Part shown: piece by piece, positions 5,940-11,467 of the stretch | Numbering within the stretch: position 1 is the first letter of the stretch | How the letters are laid out: each line of letters begins with the position of its first letter | NCBI GenBank assembly: GCA_001790315.1 | Contig: MGCE01000192.1 | Coordinates: 2,729 to 14,195, forward strand | DNA length: 11,467 bases | DNA from: Candidatus Rokubacteria bacterium RIFCSPLOWO2_02_FULL_72_37 | GTDB lineage: Bacteria; Methylomirabilota; Methylomirabilia; Rokubacteriales; CSP1-6 | Direction of reading: 5' to 3' | Notes under the pieces: generated by a model | Databases searched by the model: none | Seen by the model: only the letters and a program-made list of their open reading frames with translations | Told to the model about the DNA's origin: nothing | Translations under genes and position numbers: made by a program

Positions 5940-6536
5940 GTGAGCCCGCGCCGAGTGTACACCATCGCCCTCGCGCTCGCCCTCGCTGCGCTCGGCCTCG
6001 GCTCTGCGTCCGCCCAGGTCGAGATCAGCGCAAGTCCGATGATGACGAAGGGGCCGGCGCACGCGCCCGTCACCATCGTCGAGTTCTCCGACTACCAGTG
6101 ACCCTACTGCAAGAGTGTCCAGCGGGCGCTGGACCAGATCCTGGCGGAGCACCCCGACCGCATCCGCCTGGTATTCAAGGACCGGCCGCTCGCCGGACAC
6201 GCGCTCGCCCGGCCGGCGCACGAGGCCGCCCGGTGCGCCGGCGCGGCCGGGATGTACTGGCCGTACCACGGCCGGCTCTTCGCGGAGCAGCCGAGGTTCG
6301 AGCGCGATCAGCTGATCCGCTACGCCGTGGAGCTCGGGCTCGATCGGGCGCAATTCGCCCGCTGTCTCGACGAGCGCCGGTACGCCGCGAGCGTCGAGGC
6401 GGACGTCGCCCAGGCGCAGGCGCTCGGTATCACGAGCACGCCCACCTTCCTCATCAACGGCCGCACCGTGGTCGGCGCCCTCTCGATCGACGATCTGCGC
6501 TGGCTCGTCAACGAGGCGTTGAGGCAGCGGCGCTGA
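5940..6536 (+). CDS. DsbA-like periplasmic thiol oxidoreductase, probable selenoprotein (TGA = Sec54)
   Basis: Read with TGA 6099-6101 as selenocysteine, this is a 198-residue thioredoxin-fold protein of the DsbA/Thioredoxin_4 type. Residues 1-25 are a clear signal peptide (basic start, ALALALAALGLG core, ASA-Q cleavage site), placing it in the periplasm. VTIVEFSDYQ then leads into U54-P-Y-C57, where the family has CPYC. After it follow the family's VFKDRPL segment, the AARCAGAAGMYWPYH helix (Cys99), FARCLDERRY (Cys142) and the cis-proline loop TSTPTFLING (Pro168). Frame and similarity are intact on both sides, and the only irregularity is the catalytic Cys-to-TGA change. A SECIS-like hairpin follows at 6117-6134. 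Without recoding, only a fragment from ATG 6252 would be called, lacking the active site. The GTG start has no Shine-Dalgarno. The stop codon overlaps the cupin ATG by one base. The alternative is a point-mutated gene or a sequencing error at one base. Confidence 0.87.
6099..6101 (+). other. In-frame TGA recoded as selenocysteine (proposed)
   Basis: The TGA falls exactly on the nucleophilic cysteine of the DsbA CxxC motif (SDYQ-TGA-PYC), the position where Sec commonly replaces Cys in thiol-redox enzymes. Upstream and downstream halves are in one frame and both match the family. Recoding would require SelB, SelA and tRNA-Sec elsewhere in the genome; none of them is in this window. Confidence 0.82.
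6117..6134 (+). promoter_or_regulatory. Candidate bacterial SECIS element
   Basis: A perfect 7-bp stem, GTCCAGC (6117-6123) with GCTGGAC (6128-6134), closes the four-base loop GGGC. The stem begins 15 bases and the loop 22 bases after the TGA. Known bacterial SECIS hairpins lie inside the coding region immediately downstream of the UGA, have a small apical loop with a G in its first two positions, and have the loop roughly 16-37 bases from the UGA; all of these hold here. No bulged U like that of the E. coli fdhF element is seen. High GC raises the chance of fortuitous hairpins, but a perfect one in the right place is supportive. Confidence 0.7.
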
Positions 6537-6886
6537 TGCCTGCCGACACGCCGCGGAGCCTCTTCGTGGACGTCGCGGAACGCCCCTGGCAGGAGCGTCG
6601 CCCCGGCATCCACTGGAAGGTCCTCTGGGAGGAGGGCGACCGCCGGGCCGTCCTGATGCGTTACGCGCCCGGGGCGACCATCCCGCGGCACCGCCACCTG
6701 GGCGACGAGCAGATCTTCGTGCTGGAGGGCAGCGTGAGCGACGACGCCGGCACCTGCACCCACGGGAACTACGCGCGACGCCCGCCAGGCTGCGTGCACG
6801 CCGTGGTGAGCCACGACGGCGCCCTCGTGCTCGCGATCATGACAGGCGCCACCGAGCCCGTCGAGGCAGTTGCGCCCGACGGCTGA
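6536..6886 (+). CDS. Small single-domain cupin, ChrR-like
   Basis: A 116-residue cupin resembling the metal-binding cupin domain of the anti-sigma factor ChrR (Cupin_7 type) and acetylacetone-dioxygenase-like proteins. Cupin motif 1 is GATIPRHRHLGDEQIFVLEG with metal-ligand candidates His52, His54 and Glu58. Motif 2 has GNYARRPPGCVHAVVS with His88. There is no N-terminal zinc anti-sigma domain, so it is not a full ChrR and is more likely a free-standing metal-binding protein or small dioxygenase. Its ATG overlaps the TGA stop of the selenocysteine DsbA-like gene (TGATG), indicating translational coupling and one transcript. ChrR responds to singlet oxygen in Rhodobacter, so a link to oxidative stress is tempting but only inferred. 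Substrate and metal cannot be told from sequence. Confidence 0.85.
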   Translation: MPADTPRSLFVDVAERPWQERRPGIHWKVLWEEGDRRAVLMRYAPGATIPRHRHLGDEQIFVLEGSVSDDAGTCTHGNYARRPPGCVHAVVSHDGALVLAIMTGATEPVEAVAPDG

Positions 6887-6898
6887 TGTGGGTAATGT
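6870..6898 (+). promoter_or_regulatory. Possible promoter for the XRE regulator
   Basis: TTGCGC (6870-6875) and TAATGT (6893-6898) are separated by 17 bp, the optimal spacing, and lie 46 bp or more before the GTG at 6945. The -35 lies inside the end of the cupin gene. Matches are partial, so confidence is modest. Confidence 0.35.
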
Positions 6899-6901
6899 AA
6901 C

Positions 6902-6924
6902 GACAATACGTCTGGGACAATACG
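6902..6924 (+). repeat. Direct repeats GACAATACG x2, possible autoregulatory operator
   Basis: The 9-bp unit GACAATACG occurs at 6902-6910 and 6916-6924, separated by 5 bp. It sits just downstream of the candidate promoter and 20 bp before the start of an XRE-type regulator. This is the usual place for an autorepression operator. The repeat is also AT-richer than its surroundings. Binding by the XRE protein is inferred. Confidence 0.45.
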
Positions 6925-6944
6925 CCGGGAAGGGTGGGAGTCAC

Positions 6945-7298
6945 GTGACAGAGCGCGCCGTCAAGCACGTCCGGAAATTCCTGGGGCAGCGGCTCCGGGC
7001 GCTTCGCAAGCAGCGGGCGCTCAGCCAGGAGAGGCTCGGCGAGCGCGCCAACCTCTCGGGGAAATTCATCGGTGAGGTGGAGCGAGGAGAGAAGTCCATC
7101 TCGATGGACAGCCTCTATCGCGTCGCCGCGGCCCTCGAGGTGCCGCTCCGCGACCTCACGGACGTCGGCGACAAGCACCAGCCGATCCCCACGGAGGAGG
7201 CCGAGAAGATCTTCGCGCTCGTGGCGGGACGGCGCCGGCCAGAAGACGTCCGGAAGGCGTACAACGTCCTGCGCGCGATGTTCGGCCGGGCGTCGTAG
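6945..7298 (+). CDS. XRE-family helix-turn-helix transcriptional regulator
   Basis: A 117-residue DNA-binding protein. The HTH_3/XRE domain spans about residues 10-68, with LGQRLRALRKQRALSQERLG (helices 1-2), LSGKFIGEVERGEKSISM (recognition helix and following loop) and LYRVAAALEVPLRDL (helices 4-5). A short C-terminal extension (about 75-117) ends in VRKAYNVLRAMFGRAS and has no sensor domain I recognise. The GTG at 6945 is chosen because GGAG lies four bases upstream and the XRE domain follows directly. A start at 6870 would add 25 residues overlapping the cupin end and the candidate operator. Direct repeats just before the gene suggest autoregulation. It may control the adjacent redox genes, but nothing in sequence proves this. 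Confidence 0.9.
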   Translation: MTERAVKHVRKFLGQRLRALRKQRALSQERLGERANLSGKFIGEVERGEKSISMDSLYRVAAALEVPLRDLTDVGDKHQPIPTEEAEKIFALVAGRRRPEDVRKAYNVLRAMFGRAS

Positions 7299-7315
7299 GC
7301 ACCACGTTCGGTTCC

Positions 7316-7330
7316 CGGCGGCCTCCGCCG
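7316..7330 (+). terminator. Small GC hairpin after the XRE gene
   Basis: CGGCGG (7316-7321) and CCGCCG (7325-7330) form a 6-bp stem with a three-base loop, 17 bp past the XRE stop codon. No T-run follows. It may be a weak terminator separating the regulator from the next operon. Confidence 0.3.
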
Positions 7331-7370
7331 TACGCTGGCCGCGAGCAAGTCCCTACGGTGTGAGGAGTCT

Positions 7371-7646
7371 ATGACGACGGATCATGTGTGGCTCGGGATC
7401 GGCCTGCTCGGCCAGGCGTTCTTCTCAGGCCGCTTCCTCGTGCAGTGGATCGCCTCGGAGCGCGCGAAGCGCAGCGTGGTGCCCCACGCGTTCTGGTACT
7501 TCTCGATCGGCGGCGGGCTCACGCTGCTGGCCTACGCGATCTACCGCGTGGATCCCGTGTTCATCATCGGACAGGGTGCCGGGCTCTTCGTCTACTCGCG
7601 CAACCTCTACTTCATCTTCCGCAAGCCCGAGCGTGTCGCTCACTAG
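7371..7646 (+). CDS. Stand-alone LAB_N-domain membrane protein (lipid-A-disaccharide synthase N-terminal domain family)
   Basis: A 91-residue integral membrane protein with three hydrophobic segments, roughly residues 5-25, 40-60 and 62-83. It matches the LAB_N family: WLGIGLLGQAFFSGRFLVQWIASERAKRS-type start, a central VVPHAFWYFSIGGGLTLLAY segment and the ending GAGLFVYSRNLYFIF. This domain is found fused to LpxB in some bacteria or as a single-domain protein; the stand-alone form has a PQ-loop-like arrangement and its exact role is not established. GAGGAG (7362-7367) just before the ATG supports the start. It is 16-22 bp upstream of the aminotransferase gene and probably shares its transcript, although no metabolic link is evident. 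In other genomes such proteins often sit near glycosyltransferases for lipid A modification; none is seen here. Confidence 0.9.
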   Translation: MTTDHVWLGIGLLGQAFFSGRFLVQWIASERAKRSVVPHAFWYFSIGGGLTLLAYAIYRVDPVFIIGQGAGLFVYSRNLYFIFRKPERVAH

Positions 7647-7668
7647 CGAAGCGAGCAAGGAGATGTCC

Positions 7669-8883
7669 GTGACGATCAACTGGGCCCAGTGCCACACGCG
7701 CCCGGTGCTGATGATCCCCGGACCGACGGAGCTGCCGTACCCCGTCATCCAGGCGCTCAACCAGCCGCCGGCGATCCAGTACGACCGCACGTTCGACGAA
7801 GAGGTGCTCGAGCCGACGACGCTCGCGCTGCGCGAGGTGTTCCAGACCCGGGGCGAAGTCATCCTGCTGCCGGGCTCGGGCCGCACCGCCCTCGAGGCGG
7901 GCGCGCTCTCCGTGATCGAGCCCGGCGATCGCGTGCTCGTGATCGGCGCAGGGCAGTTCGGGATCCTCATGCGCGAGATCATGAACCGCGTCGGAGCCGA
8001 CGCGACCGAGTTCCCGGTGGAGTGGGGCGCGCGCCTGGACCTCGACCGCCTGCAGAAGGCGGCGGAGCGCCTGCGGCCCAAGGCGATCACGCTCGTGCAC
8101 AACGAGACCTCGACCGGCACGACCTACCCCGCCGCCGAGGTGGGCCAGATCGCTCGTGCGGTGGGTGCGCTGTTCCTCCTCGATACGGTCTCGTCGGTCG
8201 CCGGGCTGGACGTCCGCACGGACGAGTGGGGCGTCGATCTCAACATGACCGGCTCCCAGAAGTGCCTCGCGGCGCCACTCGGCCTGGCGCTCGTCGCCGT
8301 GAGCCCACGGGCCTGGGAGGCGATGGAGCGCCGGGCGCGGAAGGCGCAGAGCTACGTCTACGACCTCTTGCGCTGGAAGGAGTGGTGGATGCCGGTCTCG
8401 CGCGGGGGCAAGGTGCCCGACGGCGCCCCGCGCCGCCAGCCGGTGTCGATCCCCACGCACCTCACCGCGGCGATGCGCGTCGCCGTGCGCCTGATCCTCG
8501 AGGAGGGTCTGCCGCACCGCTTCCGCCGCCACGAGGTCGCCGCGGGCGCGCTCCGGCGCGGGGTCGCCGCGATGGGGCTCGACATGTTCCCCGACACCTC
8601 GCTCCTCTCGAACACGGTCTCCTGCATCCGCACGCCGAGGGGTATCGAGCCCGCCGCGGTCGTCGCGCTCATGCGCGAGCGCTACGGCATCCTGATCGGC
8701 ACGGGGCTCGACCGGATCCGCACGACCACGCTCCGGATCGGCACGATGGGCATCACCGCGAGCCCCCTGTACGTGCTCCCGACGCTCGGCGCGCTCGAGC
8801 TGGCGCTGCGCGACCTCGGCGCGAAGTGCGAGCCGGGGGCCGGCGTCGCCGCCGCCCAGGCGGCCTTCGCCGACGCCTCCTAG
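7669..8883 (+). CDS. Class V PLP-dependent aminotransferase (serine/alanine/ureidoglycine-glyoxylate aminotransferase family)
   Basis: A 404-residue enzyme of the alanine-glyoxylate/serine-glyoxylate/PucG group. It shows MIPGPTELPYPVIQAL at the N-terminus, LLPGSGRTALEAG (phosphate-binding region), VHNETSTG, the cofactor Asp in LLDTVSSVAGLD and the Schiff-base Lys in MTGSQKCLAAPLG (Lys198 from this start). It ends with the RIGTMG segment typical of the family. A perfect AAGGAG (7657-7662) touches the ATG at 7663 but lies six bases before the GTG at 7669, so the GTG is the better start. The dehydrogenase gene begins three bases after its stop codon. Together they suit transamination of serine with glyoxylate to hydroxypyruvate, then reduction to glycerate. 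A PuuE-like gene next door makes ureidoglycine transamination an alternative. The family is certain, the amino donor is not. Confidence 0.93.
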   Translation: MTINWAQCHTRPVLMIPGPTELPYPVIQALNQPPAIQYDRTFDEEVLEPTTLALREVFQTRGEVILLPGSGRTALEAGALSVIEPGDRVLVIGAGQFGILMREIMNRVGADATEFPVEWGARLDLDRLQKAAERLRPKAITLVHNETSTGTTYPAAEVGQIARAVGALFLLDTVSSVAGLDVRTDEWGVDLNMTGSQKCLAAPLGLALVAVSPRAWEAMERRARKAQSYVYDLLRWKEWWMPVSRGGKVPDGAPRRQPVSIPTHLTAAMRVAVRLILEEGLPHRFRRHEVAAGALRRGVAAMGLDMFPDTSLLSNTVSCIRTPRGIEPAAVVALMRERYGILIGTGLDRIRTTTLRIGTMGITASPLYVLPTLGALELALRDLGAKCEPGAGVAAAQAAFADAS

Positions 8884-8886
8884 TCC

Positions 8887-9870
8887 GTGGCCGCGCCGCT
8901 GATCGTCGTCCCCGACGACTTCCCGAGCGTCTTCGAGCGCTCGGCGGCCCACGAGCGGGCCCGCAAGCTCGGCGAGGTCCAGGTGCACACGGCGCGCGGC
9001 GCCGACGACGAGGCCGAGCTGATCCGCCGCATCGGACTGGCGTCGATCGCGATCAACATCCGCGCGCACGCGCGCTTCACCGATCCGGTCATGGCCGCCT
9101 GCAGGAACCTCAAGCTGATCTCGATCTGGGGCACCGGCACCGACAACGTGGACCTCGAGGCGGCCGGGCGGCGCGGCATCACGGTGACGAACACGCCCGG
9201 CGTCAACGCCTTCGCGGTCGCCGAGCACACGCTGGCGCTGATGCTCGCCGTCGCGCGCAAGATCCCGCGGATCGACCGCGAGATGCGCGAGGGCGCCTGG
9301 CCGCGCGAGATGCTGACGCAGCTCCTGGGCAAGACGCTCGGCGTGTTCGGCACCGGCAAGATCGGCGCGCGCGTCGCCGGGCTGGGGCGCGCCTTCGGCA
9401 TGGACGTCCTCGCCTGGAGCGCGCGGGGTGACGCCGCCGCGATCACCGCCCTCGGCGCGCGCCCGGCGGCGAAGGACGAGATCTGCCGCGCGGCCGACGT
9501 CGTCTCGCTCCACCTCCGACTCGCTCCGGACACCCGCGGCTTCCTGGGTCGGCGCGAGTTCGCGCTGATGAAGAAGACCGCCATCCTCGTCAACACCGGT
9601 CGCGGGGCGCTCGTCGAGCGCGAGGCGCTGCTGGACGCGCTCGCCCAGGGCCGGATCGCGGGCGCGGGGCTCGACGTCTTCCACGAGGAGCCGCTCAAGG
9701 CCGACGACCCCCTGCTGCGCGTCCCGACCGTCGTGCTCTCGCCGCACAACGCCGGCCAGACGCCGGAGGTGCTGCGCGACGGCCTGCTGCGGGCCGTCGA
9801 GAACGTCGAGGGCTTCCTCCGCGGCGAGCCGACCGACGTCGTCGTCGCTCCCCTCAAGCGCGGGAAGTGA
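8887..9870 (+). CDS. NAD(P)-dependent D-2-hydroxyacid dehydrogenase (possible hydroxypyruvate/glyoxylate reductase)
   Basis: A 327-residue protein of the D-isomer 2-hydroxyacid dehydrogenase family. The nucleotide-binding motif is GVFGTGKIGARVAG (152-165), and the catalytic Arg239 (NTGRGALV), Glu268 (DVFHEEPL) and His287 (LSPHNAGQTPE) are all present, with substrate-loop residues in IWGTGTDNVDL. At the end of the second Rossmann strand it has VLAWSARG rather than an acidic residue, as in NADPH-using glyoxylate/hydroxypyruvate reductases such as GhrA, so NADPH preference is inferred. SPHNAG in place of the common TPHIAG is a small variation. The GTG start at 8887 is three bases after the aminotransferase stop with no Shine-Dalgarno, implying coupled translation. 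Substrates such as phosphoglycerate are less likely because there is no C-terminal ACT domain. Confidence 0.93.
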   Translation: MAAPLIVVPDDFPSVFERSAAHERARKLGEVQVHTARGADDEAELIRRIGLASIAINIRAHARFTDPVMAACRNLKLISIWGTGTDNVDLEAAGRRGITVTNTPGVNAFAVAEHTLALMLAVARKIPRIDREMREGAWPREMLTQLLGKTLGVFGTGKIGARVAGLGRAFGMDVLAWSARGDAAAITALGARPAAKDEICRAADVVSLHLRLAPDTRGFLGRREFALMKKTAILVNTGRGALVEREALLDALAQGRIAGAGLDVFHEEPLKADDPLLRVPTVVLSPHNAGQTPEVLRDGLLRAVENVEGFLRGEPTDVVVAPLKRGK

Positions 9871-9888
9871 AGCGCACAGGCCTCCCCC

Positions 9889-10761
9889 TCACCACGGGTG
9901 GGCCCGGTACCACTCGTAGATCTCCTCTCCGGTGGTGAACCAGACGCCCTTCTTCTTCCGCATGTAGTCGTAGACCGCCTCGAAGTACCTGATCCGGTGC
10001 GGCACGCCGGAGTTGTACGGATGGACGGCGAGCGCCATCACGCGCGGGTTCTTCGCGCCCTCGAGGTAGAGCCGGTCGAACTGGTCCTTGCAGCGCCGGA
10101 GCCAGGCGTCGGACTCGTGGTGCTGGATGACCATCATCGGAATGTCGTTCAGCTCGATCGAGTACGGCACCGAGACGACCGGGCCCGACGCGGTCCGGAT
10201 CACGTAGGGTTGGTCGTCGTTGACCCAGTCCGAGACGTACTCGATGCCCTCGGCGGCGAGCAGGTCGAGCGTCTCCCAGGTCTCGGTGAGGCCGGGACCG
10301 AGCCAGCCCTTCGGTGGCTTGCCGGTGAAGTCGCGGATCAGCCGGATGGTCTCGCGGATGGTCGCGCGCTGATCGGGCAAGAGATGCATCGCGCCCTGCT
10401 TCACGCCGTGACCCATGAACTCCCAGCCGGCGTCGAGCATCGCGCGGGCGACAGGCTCGTAGGAGCGGCACACGTTCGCGTTGATCGCGGTGGTGGCCCG
10501 GAGCTTTCGCTTGGCGAGCGCTTCGAGGAGCCGCCAGAAGCCGACGCGCATCCCGTACTCGTGCCACGCCCAGTTGGGCACGTCGGGGACCGTCGCGACG
10601 CCCTGCGGGGCGGAGAGGTACTGGCGCGCCACCGGCTTCTCGATGTCCCACTCCTCGATGTTGACGATCGTCCACACGGCGATGCGGGCGCCCTTCGGCA
10701 GCGTCCAGGGCTTGCGGGCGACGATGGGCGAGTAGTCGAACCGTTCGTGCGGCAGCTTCAC
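9889..10761 (-). CDS. PuuE-like polysaccharide deacetylase-family protein (allantoinase homologue)
   Basis: A 290-residue NodB/CE4-fold protein closest in pattern to PuuE, the cofactor-independent allantoinase. It has the N-terminal HERFDYSPIVARKPWTLP, AVWTIVNIEEWDIEKP, YGMRVGFWRLLEAL, NANVCRSYEPVARAMLDAGWEFMGHG (split here by residue runs) and the late ALAVHPYNSGVPHRI and TTGEEIYEWYRAHPW segments. Many bacteria carry several such paralogues with unknown substrates, so allantoin hydrolysis is only one possibility. The GTG at 10761 is the better start: GGGAGG (10767-10772) lies five bases upstream, whereas the GTG at 10767 overlaps that site. Its 3' end converges on the dehydrogenase gene with an 18-bp gap, and it is divergent from the amidohydrolase. 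With the class V aminotransferase nearby, a ureide or amide degradation theme is possible. Confidence 0.88.
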   Translation of the reverse strand: MKLPHERFDYSPIVARKPWTLPKGARIAVWTIVNIEEWDIEKPVARQYLSAPQGVATVPDVPNWAWHEYGMRVGFWRLLEALAKRKLRATTAINANVCRSYEPVARAMLDAGWEFMGHGVKQGAMHLLPDQRATIRETIRLIRDFTGKPPKGWLGPGLTETWETLDLLAAEGIEYVSDWVNDDQPYVIRTASGPVVSVPYSIELNDIPMMVIQHHESDAWLRRCKDQFDRLYLEGAKNPRVMALAVHPYNSGVPHRIRYFEAVYDYMRKKKGVWFTTGEEIYEWYRAHPW

Positions 10762-10822
10762 GGGCACCTCCCTGGTGCGAATGCTCGCGCGCCACGTCGG
10801 CCGTATCGCGCGTCGGCGCGAC

Positions 10823-10833
10823 TATAGTACAAT
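10823..10833 (+). promoter_or_regulatory. -10 promoter candidates for the amidohydrolase gene
   Basis: Overlapping -10-like hexamers TATAGT (10823-10828) and TACAAT (10828-10833) lie in an AT-rich island directly before the ATG at 10842. From TACAAT, transcription would begin close to the start codon. There is no Shine-Dalgarno, so a leaderless or near-leaderless mRNA is possible. Confidence 0.4.
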
Positions 10834-10841
10834 CCCGCGCC

Positions 10842-11467
10842 ATGAGCCTTCCTCTCGCGATCGACATCCACGCGCACTTCTTTCCCGAGGGCTTCCTCCG
10901 CGTCGTCGAGAGCGATGGCGCCGCGTTCGGCGGGACCGTCGACCGCTCGAACCCCAAAGGGCCCGTGCTCGCGGCGGGCGGCGCCAGGACCCCACCGCTC
11001 GATCCCACGTACTACGACCTGGACCGGCGCGTGCGCGCCATGGACCGCGCCGGTGTCGGCCTCCACGCGCTGTCGCTGACCACGCCGATGGTCTACTGGG
11101 CCGACGGCGAGGTCGGCGGCCGGCTCGCGCGCGCCACGAACGACGCGATGGTGGAGGCCCACACCGCCTACCCCGACCGCTTCGTCGGCTGTGCGACGCT
11201 CCCGCTGCAGGACCCGGCGCGCGCCCTCGCCGAGCTCGAGCGCGTGGCGACGCTCCCGGGGATCCGCGCCATCTACCTCGGCACCAACATCGCGGGGCGC
11301 GACCTGTCGGACCCGGCGTTCGCGCCGGTGTTCGCCCGCTGCGAGGCGCTTCGCCTGCCGGTGCTGCTCCACCCCCTCAACACCGTCGGCGGCGGACGCC
11401 TGGCGCCGTACTACCTGAGCAACCTGCTCGGCAATCCGTTCGACACGGCGATCGCCGCCGCGCACCT
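10842..11467 (+). CDS. Amidohydrolase-2 (ACMSD-like) family metal-dependent hydrolase/decarboxylase, C-terminus beyond window
   Basis: The first 208 residues of a TIM-barrel metal enzyme of the amidohydrolase-related (ACMSD/gamma-resorcylate decarboxylase-like) family. The strand-1 metal motif is DIHAHFFP (His10, His12), and a further ligand is His177 in LRLPVLLHPLN. The middle contains RVRAMDRAGVGLHALSLTTP and ATNDAMVEAHTAYPDRFVGCATLPLQDP, both typical of this family. The frame runs open through the right edge, so length and the remaining metal ligands cannot be checked. Members are non-oxidative decarboxylases or hydrolases in aromatic and related catabolism; the substrate here is unknown. 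It is divergent from the PuuE-like gene across 80 bp, with its own -10 candidates and no Shine-Dalgarno before the ATG. Confidence 0.9.
   Translation, partial: MSLPLAIDIHAHFFPEGFLRVVESDGAAFGGTVDRSNPKGPVLAAGGARTPPLDPTYYDLDRRVRAMDRAGVGLHALSLTTPMVYWADGEVGGRLARATNDAMVEAHTAYPDRFVGCATLPLQDPARALAELERVATLPGIRAIYLGTNIAGRDLSDPAFAPVFARCEALRLPVLLHPLNTVGGGRLAPYYLSNLLGNPFDTAIAAAH

Noticed and set aside
6099..6101. TGA as a simple nonsense mutation or sequencing error (pseudogene)
   Set aside because: It cannot be excluded from one sequence, since TGC to TGA is a single change. It is less likely because the stop falls exactly on the catalytic Cys, no other damage is present, and a SECIS-like hairpin follows.
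5867..6886. A 339-codon frame running from before the DsbA-like gene into the cupin
   Set aside because: Only its last 116 residues are a real protein (the cupin). The upstream part is an Arg/Pro-rich out-of-frame reading of the DsbA-like gene.
7612..9747. A very long open frame of about 700 codons on the minus strand
   Set aside because: It is antisense to the aminotransferase and dehydrogenase genes, is dominated by Arg, Ala, Asp and His, and shows no domain. Long antisense frames are an expected by-product of extreme GC3 bias.
10765..10767. GTG 10767 as start of the PuuE-like gene
   Set aside because: It overlaps the GGGAGG ribosome-binding site, which is ideally spaced for the GTG at 10761.

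Overview
The window is about 11.5 kb of very GC-rich bacterial DNA, densely packed with genes whose third codon positions are almost always G or C. A periplasmic HtrA protease, a periplasmic DsbA-like oxidoreductase and a LAB_N (lipid-A synthase N-terminal) protein point to a Gram-negative (diderm) organism. The mix of families would suit an uncultured soil or sediment lineage such as Rokubacteria/Methylomirabilota or a deltaproteobacterial relative. That placement is inference; no marker gene is present.

Region 1 (1-4159, minus strand) reads, in transcription order: a cytoplasmic molybdopterin oxidoreductase of the sulfite-oxidase/MsrP fold, an OmpR-type response regulator, its HAMP histidine kinase (4-bp overlap), and an HtrA/DegP protease cut by the left edge. 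Three ATGAG repeats at exact 11-bp spacing lie just upstream of htrA. They look like a binding site for the regulator and suggest an envelope-stress circuit like CpxRA-DegP or MprAB-PepD.

Region 2 (4160-5450) has a divergent promoter region with a perfect TATAAT, a NYN-nuclease/LOTUS-like protein, and a 361-bp gene-free stretch holding two strong hairpins and a small tandem repeat.

Region 3 (5451-7298) is the most notable. A DoxX membrane protein is divergent from a DsbA-like gene (5940-6536) whose first active-site cysteine codon is TGA. The reading frame is intact on both sides, giving a signal peptide, then U-P-Y-C, then a full DsbA C-terminal half. A perfect 7-bp hairpin with a G-starting loop begins 15 nt after the TGA, where bacterial SECIS elements sit. 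This is very probably a periplasmic selenoprotein that ordinary gene calling would truncate to a fragment without an active site. A ChrR-like cupin overlaps its stop codon, and an XRE regulator with a possible direct-repeat operator follows.

Region 4 (7371-11467) holds a stand-alone LAB_N protein, a class V aminotransferase and a D-2-hydroxyacid dehydrogenase in tight succession. The last two are consistent with serine/glyoxylate to hydroxypyruvate to glycerate metabolism. Then come a convergent PuuE-like polysaccharide deacetylase/allantoinase homologue and the start of an amidohydrolase cut by the right edge. No tRNA or rRNA gene, CRISPR array or recognisable insertion sequence was seen.
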